NCBI GenBank assembly: GCA_006535965.1
Contig: QEAR01000047.1
Location: forward strand, 98,540 to 162,539
Source of the DNA: Spizellomyces sp. 'palustris'
Lineage: Eukaryota; Chytridiomycota; Chytridiomycetes; Spizellomycetales; Spizellomycetaceae
Length of the DNA: 64,000 bases
Direction of reading: 5' to 3'
Under the pieces are notes generated by a model. It made no database searches. It was given only the letters and a program-made list of their open reading frames with translations, and was not told where the DNA came from. The position numbers and the translations under genes were made by a program. Of this stretch, positions 57,137-64,000 are shown one piece after another (the stretch's first letter is position 1; every line of letters begins with the position of its first letter).

Positions 57137-60088
57137 GGTAGGATCCTGTATGCAAGAGCTGACATATTATTGAAGCCTATATCCTAGACACATTAGTGGG
57201 GATCTTTGAGGTCCTTCGTCATCTTCAAAAAACGCAGCGGCGCTACAGAAATGCAAAAAATTATCAGATTACTCGTATCTCTGCCAGTAAATGATTTCAT
57301 GAGGTCAACCAACCATAATTAGACAAGCAAGAACACGAGTTCCAGAGCAAACGAATCCTGCAGATCAAAGCCATGTGCAAAAACCAAATCCGATTGCTAG
57401 CATCTCTATTCCCATTATTGAAGTAGCCTGGTAGCGGCAAGCGCCCAATCTGTCAAGGTAGGAAAACCAGTGGGTCGAAGCCATCACGCGCTTCATTGGA
57501 CACGGACATGAAGAGTCCGCCTTCAGAGGCTGAGAGCGGCCAACATATCACCACCTGGGATCTGTATCGCCGGTTGCCCGATGACGACCAATCCTGATGT
57601 TTAGCAAAGAGGTGTCGTACGCTTGCAAAAAGGGTCGTAGGACTTTGAATTGTTATCAGACAACACGACCAGCGCCTGGTGCAAGGATAAAATGTATGAG
57701 CTGGCCGCCATGGTCAACTTGAGTCGGACGTTCAGTGGATTGATACACATCTCCCGAAGTATGTTGTTTCTCATCATCGGATCGAATCAACACTGTTGTC
57801 CTCAGATCTTCCACCGCGTTACTAAGAAATTAACAGCAGGATGATCAATCCACGTTCGGACATGGCACCGTCCACTGCAACTCGGTGTTCATCGTCCACA
57901 TAGCGCGGTAGCTTAATAAGGCTTTTGTCGCCGAAGCAATTCGCCAGAATTACTTCCCGGTAAACCAGGTCGCGATACGTAATTTATGCCTCAAGGCTTT
58001 CCGTGACAGGTTGGCAAAATATCATTCACAAACACAACTCAGTAACCAGGTGAATCCAAGGCCTTATATGACAGGGGAGCGCAAGGCTAGGATTCGCAAT
58101 ATCGTCAAACGTCACCATCACGTCATGAGTGCTCCAATACACGTCACATGTGTCCTCGGCTTCCTGGATCAAGTCGTCCTTCCAATAGATCCCCAGCGCT
58201 GCCCAGCCGTCGCATGATCTAGCACCACCCAACATTGTGACCATTTCTCGAAGGTGTTTCTTCGTGATGCGAACTGGCTCGCTGCCGGACGGATTCATCC
58301 TGTCAGTCCAGGAATCGTTGTTACTACTATACACTGCCTTTCCGAAATGACATTTCTGAACACAGAGTCGAAGCGCAGAAAGAAGGAGACTGTAATTGGC
58401 CGTAGAAACGATGTATTAATGGCAGTAAATTGCATTGCGCGAAACAACCGAAAGCGATGGATCCAATTAACTAGGCTCAGTAGGCTCAGCAGCCGAACGG
58501 TGATCGTTATTTGTTCTCCGATGTCGATCATGCTCTGCAAATCCCTCAAGACGATTCATACGTGAATGCGTCATGTGGGAACAGTTACCAATATACATGC
58601 GCCTCACAAATAGCCAGGTTCTCATGCGCAAGTCTCAAAACATCTGTCCCTTTGCAAAGAAAAAAAAGCAGAGGGCCCATTGCCACTGTATGTCCTCAGC
58701 GAACCGCTTACGATCAAGGCAACCCTCAGACTATGGAACATACGACGTACGTATTAAGAGCCTAAAGACGGGACAGATAAGGCGTTGGCGAGAGAAGCAG
58801 AGAAGCACTACACTCTTCTCTTACCGAGCAGGACAAATCCACAGTCAAATATTTCTCCCACTGGTTACGTTGAGAGAAACAATCCTCAAATCGCTGCTCC
58901 CCTTGATTGAGGGGTGCATATGCGCCAACACAGACAAAAGCCGGATGCTAGAAATAAGGAGTAGGCCAGCATGGGTCCATTATTGGATGCATGAACTCAC
59001 CAACCATAGCACTGATAAATACCATCTTTGAGTGTACCAACCGAACATTGTGAGAGATCATCCTCATGAACGTTTGACAGTTCTACAACGAAATTGCGGT
59101 GGCTTCTCGACGCCAAAAAGAAGTAAGTTATCCCCTCCGCTCAGCACAGCGTAGGCGTAACCTGATATTGTCCAGGTGGTAGATTTGGGGAGTATACTGT
59201 CCAACTGTCGCCAGCTCGCATGTTTGTCGCGCGTGTACTTATGCCAGCAGATGAAGACTTTACATCATAGACTACAGAAATAATGACATGTCGTGCCAAC
59301 ACTAGTACAGTACATATCCAGCAGATCAGATTGCACATGCCACCTATAACTCGAACCCTTGGTCAGTTAACAGCGAATACAGCAAAACCCATAGCTTGGA
59401 TTGCTCGCGCAATTGTATGCCACAGCACAGGATTATGGGATCAGGAAAATGACACAGCATCCAGCAGGTCGGCAGCTGGCCTAGACCTCACCGCCGACTG
59501 TTATCGTAAGCGCTCCTTCCTATCATTAAGTGCGCACATCCATTATTATTATGCCTAAGCTAAACGGACACTCGGACCGCAGTGCTTAGCAAACGAAGGC
59601 GTATTAATGTACAACCTATTGTGATACAGATGAGAATATGCTCACCAAAGGAAATGGCGACATGTAGACACGGAACGCCCCCGCGTAGTATATGATCTCC
59701 ACACCATAGCTCCCTTCCGCGCCATGTCCGATTTCTGTATTACAGTTTTGCTTCCGCGCTGCAGGTAGATTCTGGGTTCGCTGAAGGTAGCCCTACGATA
59801 GGCTGACTCTTCTTCGGATGAAGGGCGTCATTACCATGATAACAAAATCAGCGGTGCCACTAGCATTTTGCAATTTGGAAGACCAGACCACGGCCGTAGA
59901 CTTGCGGCGGGCTGGCTGGCGATGAAGTCGGCAGATGGACCGGTGAATCAGCAGATGGAGTCATGGAAGATTGTCCAGTAAATTTCCCCCATCGCTGAAA
60001 ACCGCTCCTGTACAATGTTAAAGGCAGTCGTATGGGCTCACATTCGCCACGCGCTGTACGCTTGTTCCTCCCTGCACGGCTGCTGAGG
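57137..60088. other. Unassigned 3 kb with coding-like minus-strand fragments
   Basis: No complete gene was recognised. Three stretches on the minus strand read like real protein. The first, about 58300-58070, includes GWAALGIYWKDDLIQEAEDT. The second, about 57977-57840, has DLVYREVILANCFGDKSLIK then LPRYVDDEHRVAVDGAMSER. The third, about 57820-57659, has EDLRTTVLIRSDDEKQHTSG. They may be exons of one unrecognised gene. A fourth fragment (59338-59141, -) starts with a hydrophobic leader (MCNLICWICTVLVLA) and continues SWTVYSPNLPPGQYQVTP, like a secreted beta-sandwich protein. The plus strand also has a 150-codon frame (58573-59031) without resemblance to anything. Confidence 0.35.
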
Positions 60089-62785
60089 TCAGACAGAGCC
60101 TCCCTTTCGCGGATGCGACGCCATATGCTCTTGTAGATCTGGGTATGCCTTCCAAATCTGCACAGCAGTGTCATGTAATCCACATTTTCCGGTCCCACTT
60201 ACAAATGCGGACAATAAACTCGCCGTTGGCCGAATGCCACACTGAATCATATTTGACCATGTTGCTGCCATGCCGTCCGCGTCCCGACACATCGAATGAG
60301 CTCTGAGCCTCTCCTGGTAGTACGCTTCGTCCGGAGTGAAGCCTTCCGCGGCCGTCAGGAGCGCGTGTAATCTTACGATTCCTGGAGCTCCCATTGACGC
60401 CACAAATCCTCTGAAAAGGGCGCGATAGGAGAAGCAATTCGGCTGGATGGCCCTGCTCCACATTTCCCCCAGCAATGCGGTCATGTCCTCCACCCTGGCA
60501 CCTCTACTGCCGACAGCTAAAAGGATATTGAAAATGTGAATGTCTGGTTCCGCACCAGAAGCAATCATTTCGTCAAAGATGGTTCGTCCGAATTCGTAGC
60601 CCCTTGCAATGCCTGCGCACTGTATAAGCTGGGTATATATGACGCGATCTATGGTAACTCCACGCAACTGCATGTCCTTGATTACTTGCCAAGCGGCTCC
60701 ATAGTTGCGAGCGCGAACGTATCCTTTAAGAAGCTGTGCGTACGCTTTACTACTGGGCTTGCATCCTGATGTAATCATGCGCGTCCATGCACCTTCTGCA
60801 CCGGCAACGTCGTTGCACCTTCCGTAGGCGTCGACCAAACATGTGTACAAGACGGTATCTGGCGTCCAGCCTTCTTCTTGTAAGATGTTCATGAGTTCTT
60901 CCATCCTACTTAGATCGCCCGCTTTCCCATGTGCGTCAATTAGGGCAGTCCATGCTTTCAAATCTGGTCGAATGCCCATCGATCGCATAAGTCGGAATAC
61001 ATTCATGGCCCCGGTGGCGTTTCGTTCGCGGGCGAAATTACGAAGGATTATATGAAAGCTTACGCGGTCGAGTTTGATCTTCCGCCGACGAGCCTCTTCC
61101 ACGATGGGGCCCAATGAGGAGGACATGGTAACACTACTCATGACGGTGTTGTATGTCACTGTATCAGCACCAATATGCCGTTCCCGCATTGCCGTCAACA
61201 CCTTATCTGAGCTTGTATGGTCACCGGATCTTAAAGATATGTTTAACAGGATGTTAAAAGTTCGCACATTGGGCTTGAAGCCAGTTAGTATAAGGCCCTC
61301 CATTAACTCGAGCGCTCGCGACACCCCTAAGACCTTCGCATATATTTTGAGCAGCGTGTTGTAATTGACGGTATTGACATCACGGCCGCTTTTCTTCCAG
61401 GCCATCAGAAGAGTGCTGGCTCTATCGATATATCCTTTCTTCCCAAGCGCAATCAGTAACGAATTCAAGGCACGTACTCCAGGCTCGGCACCGGCTCTCC
61501 TCATGGCATCCACGCTCCGACCAATCGCTTCCGGCTCCACATGATGCGCGCACCCCGCCAAAAAGCCATCATAAGTGATATCGTTCGGTTGGATGGCTCG
61601 CTGTGTTAATTGGTTAAAGAGGATTACAACTTCCTCAAAATCGCCCATCCTAGCAGCACCCGCAATCAAAGTGCCATAAAGAACGACATCCGGCTCTATC
61701 CCAGCCAAATTCATCAACTTCTGGAGATGCCGAACAGTCAACTGATCCCCGGCGCGGTAGTACGCATCAATCAAGATAGTATACACCGCCACGTTGGGCT
61801 GCAATCCAATAGAAATCATGCGGTCGAAATACTCCATGGCGATCGCACGACGCCCCGCTTTGGCGTATAAATGGATTAGAGCAGCATAAATGTCAACACT
61901 GGGCTGCAAACCTAACGAATTCAGCCGCTTCAGCATGGCTTCTGCCTGCTCTATGTCACCAGTTTTACCGCAGGCCTTAATGATGGCTGGAACCCCTACA
62001 AGAGTAGGCTGGTGTCCAAGACGTAGCATTTCTTCGTACAGCCGAGTAGCCTTATCAACTTCTCCCAGCTCCCCATACATGCTCATCAAATCCTCATAGA
62101 TCCTGCCATTGATGAGTAAACCTTGTCGATACATCTTCACAACTACACGTTCTGCTTCCTTCCAATTTCGTGCCCGTCGGCAAAGTCCTATGACTACCCT
62201 GTATTCTTCGATTGATGGGGGGAACCCGGCCACTGACATGTGAAGGAGCACCTCATGGCATCTTTCAACGGCGAACGAATCCGGCAGCTGAGCAATCGTT
62301 CGTACTATGTCAACAAAATCCTCCCGTGTGAGTACAGTGCGCTCGTTTTCAGTCAAAGCCGCGTAATATTTCCACGTAATGGTCGGGCAATCACCGCATA
62401 GCAACGAATTTCGCAAAGTATCCAGCATCTCATATCTGACATCTGGCTCATAAGACGAGAATTGATCGTCCTCGGAAACTGGCAACATCTGTGATGCTGT
62501 ATGCATCTTTCTCTTGCTGAGCCACAAAGAACCCAGTGCTGAACCAACGGTGATGGCGTGGAACATTATAAGGAAACGTCGAGTTGTTCGGTGCAGTCCC
62601 GGATACTGGTCGATCGGCCGCTGCGGTAGATTTCTCCGAGTCACGCACCTACTCATCCGAAGTCGTGGTATCTCTGAACGCAAATGACTGTCCACCTTCA
62701 CCTTTGGCGTGTGCGCATAGCGCCGCGGAGCCAGGCTAGTATATCCATTTCCGCGAGTACCCAACAGCAGCAGTTTGTCGCGCAT
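60089..62785 (-). CDS. Large mitochondrial PPR protein
   Basis: A single exon of about 898 residues. The ATG at 62785 gives MRDKLLLLGTRGNGYTSLAP followed by RRYAHTPKVKVDS, a basic leader suited to mitochondrial import; a hydrophobic stretch (FLIMFHAITVGSALGSLWL) near residue 80 may anchor it. From about residue 160 to the end are some 18 tandem PPR motifs, such as MYRQGLLINGRIYEDLMSMY, LYEEMLRLGHQPTLVGVPAI, YFDRMISIGLQPNVAVYTIL, LMEGLILTGFKPNVRTFNIL and IFDEMIASGAEPDIHIFNIL. The number of repeats suggests a specific long RNA site. It resembles fungal mitochondrial translation or RNA-stability factors in overall form only. It is intronless, unlike most neighbours. Confidence 0.92.
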   Translation of the reverse strand: MRDKLLLLGTRGNGYTSLAPRRYAHTPKVKVDSHLRSEIPRLRMSRCVTRRNLPQRPIDQYPGLHRTTRRFLIMFHAITVGSALGSLWLSKRKMHTASQMLPVSEDDQFSSYEPDVRYEMLDTLRNSLLCGDCPTITWKYYAALTENERTVLTREDFVDIVRTIAQLPDSFAVERCHEVLLHMSVAGFPPSIEEYRVVIGLCRRARNWKEAERVVVKMYRQGLLINGRIYEDLMSMYGELGEVDKATRLYEEMLRLGHQPTLVGVPAIIKACGKTGDIEQAEAMLKRLNSLGLQPSVDIYAALIHLYAKAGRRAIAMEYFDRMISIGLQPNVAVYTILIDAYYRAGDQLTVRHLQKLMNLAGIEPDVVLYGTLIAGAARMGDFEEVVILFNQLTQRAIQPNDITYDGFLAGCAHHVEPEAIGRSVDAMRRAGAEPGVRALNSLLIALGKKGYIDRASTLLMAWKKSGRDVNTVNYNTLLKIYAKVLGVSRALELMEGLILTGFKPNVRTFNILLNISLRSGDHTSSDKVLTAMRERHIGADTVTYNTVMSSVTMSSSLGPIVEEARRRKIKLDRVSFHIILRNFARERNATGAMNVFRLMRSMGIRPDLKAWTALIDAHGKAGDLSRMEELMNILQEEGWTPDTVLYTCLVDAYGRCNDVAGAEGAWTRMITSGCKPSSKAYAQLLKGYVRARNYGAAWQVIKDMQLRGVTIDRVIYTQLIQCAGIARGYEFGRTIFDEMIASGAEPDIHIFNILLAVGSRGARVEDMTALLGEMWSRAIQPNCFSYRALFRGFVASMGAPGIVRLHALLTAAEGFTPDEAYYQERLRAHSMCRDADGMAATWSNMIQCGIRPTASLLSAFVSGTGKCGLHDTAVQIWKAYPDLQEHMASHPRKGGSV

Positions 62786-64000
62786 TAATCGCTTGGCACA
62801 GCACTCCAAGAGTCAGCAAGCCGCTGGCTGTAGGGTGCGTAGCACGCCGTGGATATTCCTCCCTGAAGTCCAAGGTGCGACTGATGAGCGTCGATCAGTA
62901 AGTGCCTTTCAGGAGGATTATATCTTTTTGATTTGGTTGGAATGTTCCTTTGCTTGAGTGGATCCGACTAAGTGGGGATCAAAGGAGCCTCGAGCAAAGT
63001 CCACTGTCATGCCCATAAAATCCCCGGCAGGTGTAGAATATCTGACTACCTGTAAGCGGCCCTAAATCCCTGCACCTCATGGTATATTTGGCAATAGTCA
63101 GCTAGCACTTTCATATTTGAGCCCCCAAACTGGTCAGACTGGTGTGGTTGCCAGTCAGGTCACGATGTGTGAAAGGGTGGTGGTACACGGCTCAATATGT
63201 GACAATATGTAGCGGTTATCTGAGGGAATACCACACAGTACCTATCCTATCCACTGGGCAAGAGCTGGAGTGCTACATGCAGCGGGGCAATAGATTTAGG
63301 CGGCTGGATAAGGAAATTTCTCGAAGCTCGTCGTGAGGCGTCGCAGGTGCAGCTCGGCTCCCTCAACCCTAACATGGAAGTGCATCTATAGCCCCAAGTA
63401 TAGGAGAAGGGGTGCGCGGCGTCGCTTGAAGCAGGTCAGATAGAAATAGCGAACAGAGTCAGACAATATATTCTTTACGCGCATAAAAGTGACTAAGTTC
63501 AAAGCCAAGACCTATATGGATTCCATGCGGAATCCACCCATGCGGCGCCCGCATGCAAGGTTACAGGAACACGTGACGTCCTTGGGATTTATCACCCGTT
63601 CAACAACAACATTCCGACTCCTGCTCCGTTCACCAACCGATCCCATAGTCCTTATGATTCCCCAACGACTTCTCGATGCCTTTCCATAGGCATTGCAGAC
63701 TCAGAGGCTTGTCCCCAAGAAATCATGTGAACATATAGGGTCCAGTCTATTTTTGTTTGTTACATACAGTAGATGGAACTCTATCCAGTGATGTTAGCTA
63801 ATATGGCCTAGTCCTAATCAGCACCTCAGTAACATGGACGGTAGTAGTAGTATCCCATAAAGAAAGTTATACATGGCTTATGCCATACCAGCTATTAACT
63901 GTCCGTCTTGTCTATATCTGAGTTAGACAAAGCTTCCTCTTCCCTGGGGGCCCTGAGGTCCCCAATATTTCTACCTGTTTGTAAGGTAGACCTATTCTTT
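62786..64000. other. Right edge, mostly non-coding, one coding-like stretch
   Basis: About 1.2 kb upstream of the second PPR gene. One + strand stretch at about 63496-63729 reads like protein (DVLGIYHPFNNNIPTPAPFT then NRSHSPYDSPTTSRCLSIGI) and ends in a TGA. It lacks an ATG, so it could only be the last exon of a spliced gene. No family was recognised, and no convincing upstream exon was found. The final 270 bases hold only short hairpins. Confidence 0.35.

Noticed and set aside
58573-59031. 152-codon plus-strand frame
   Set aside because: Lys/Arg/Cys/His mix without domain, no splice partners, no resemblance to a known family. Kept only as part of the unassigned region.
60171-60461. Extra minus-strand frame within the second PPR gene
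   Set aside because: It lies wholly inside the PPR exon in a different frame and has no family features.
63930-63990. Short hairpins at the right edge as an RNA gene or terminator
   Set aside because: Stems are only 5-8 bases and there is no cloverleaf, box A/B or T-run. Chance is enough to explain them.

Overview
This window is a nuclear chromosome segment from a fungus, most likely an early-diverging (chytrid-like or related zoosporic) lineage. Three things point there. The genes are spliced with many short introns of roughly 35-100 bases with GT..AG ends, often with a CTAAC/CTGAC-like branch site. Several proteins have fungal architecture: the Csf1 bridge-like lipid-transfer protein, a Pil1/BAR-like protein, a Clr4-type H3K9 methyltransferase, Mix17 and a hybrid histidine kinase. 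The window also carries a spliced, B12-dependent methylmalonyl-CoA mutase, which yeasts and other Dikarya generally lack but early-diverging fungi keep. No rRNA, tRNA, CRISPR or prokaryotic operon structure was recognised. Gene ends are given as first start codon to stop codon. Exon joins were done by eye from splice signals and family similarity.

Layout. 0.5-1.8 kb (-): Nse4 kleisin of the SMC5/6 complex. 2.2-13.7 kb (+): giant Csf1/BLTP1 gene, with an intron-rich 5' half and then one 6.5 kb exon. 13.8-15.7 kb (-): BAR/Pil1-like protein with a C-terminal Rad18-type zinc finger. 15.9-17.4 kb (+): membrane alpha/beta hydrolase. 17.9-21.0 kb (+): Cft2/CPSF100. 21.3-22.3 kb (-): acyl-protein thioesterase. 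22.4-23.2 kb (+): tail-anchored LEA-like protein. 23.5-25.8 kb (+): mitochondrial GatA. 26.1-30.1 kb (-): SAPS/PP6 regulatory subunit. 30.3-31.6 kb (+): DUF4272-like protein with a mitochondrial-type leader. 31.6-33.6 kb: accessory patch with a 30-bp tandem repeat and a truncated T7/phage-type DNA ligase. 33.7-34.3 kb (-): Mix17 (CHCHD2/10). 35.3-37.5 kb (+): malic enzyme. 37.7-39.4 kb (-): homeodomain factor. 40.2-41.8 kb (-): chromodomain-SET H3K9 methyltransferase. 41.9-43.3 kb: long imperfect inverted repeat. 43.3-44.4 kb (+): Bin3/MePCE RNA cap methyltransferase. 44.6-48.1 kb (-): multi-PAS hybrid histidine kinase. 48.2-52.0 kb (+): methylmalonyl-CoA mutase. 52.1-54.7 kb (-): PPR protein. 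54.8-57.1 kb (+): P/Q-rich protein and a coiled-coil protein, possibly one gene. 57.1-60.1 kb: unassigned, with coding-like fragments. 60.1-62.8 kb (-): second PPR protein. 62.8-64 kb: mostly empty, with one coding-like stretch.

The genes do not form a pathway cluster. Recurring themes are mitochondrial function (GatA, two PPR proteins, Mix17, malic enzyme, methylmalonyl-CoA mutase), RNA biology (Cft2, Bin3), chromatin and genome maintenance (Nse4, KMT1), and signalling (SAPS, histidine kinase). Spacing is tight: several divergent pairs share only 59-112 bases between start codons. The least explained parts are the ligase/repeat patch at 31.6-33.6 kb, the inverted repeat at 41.9-43.3 kb and the 57-60 kb gap.
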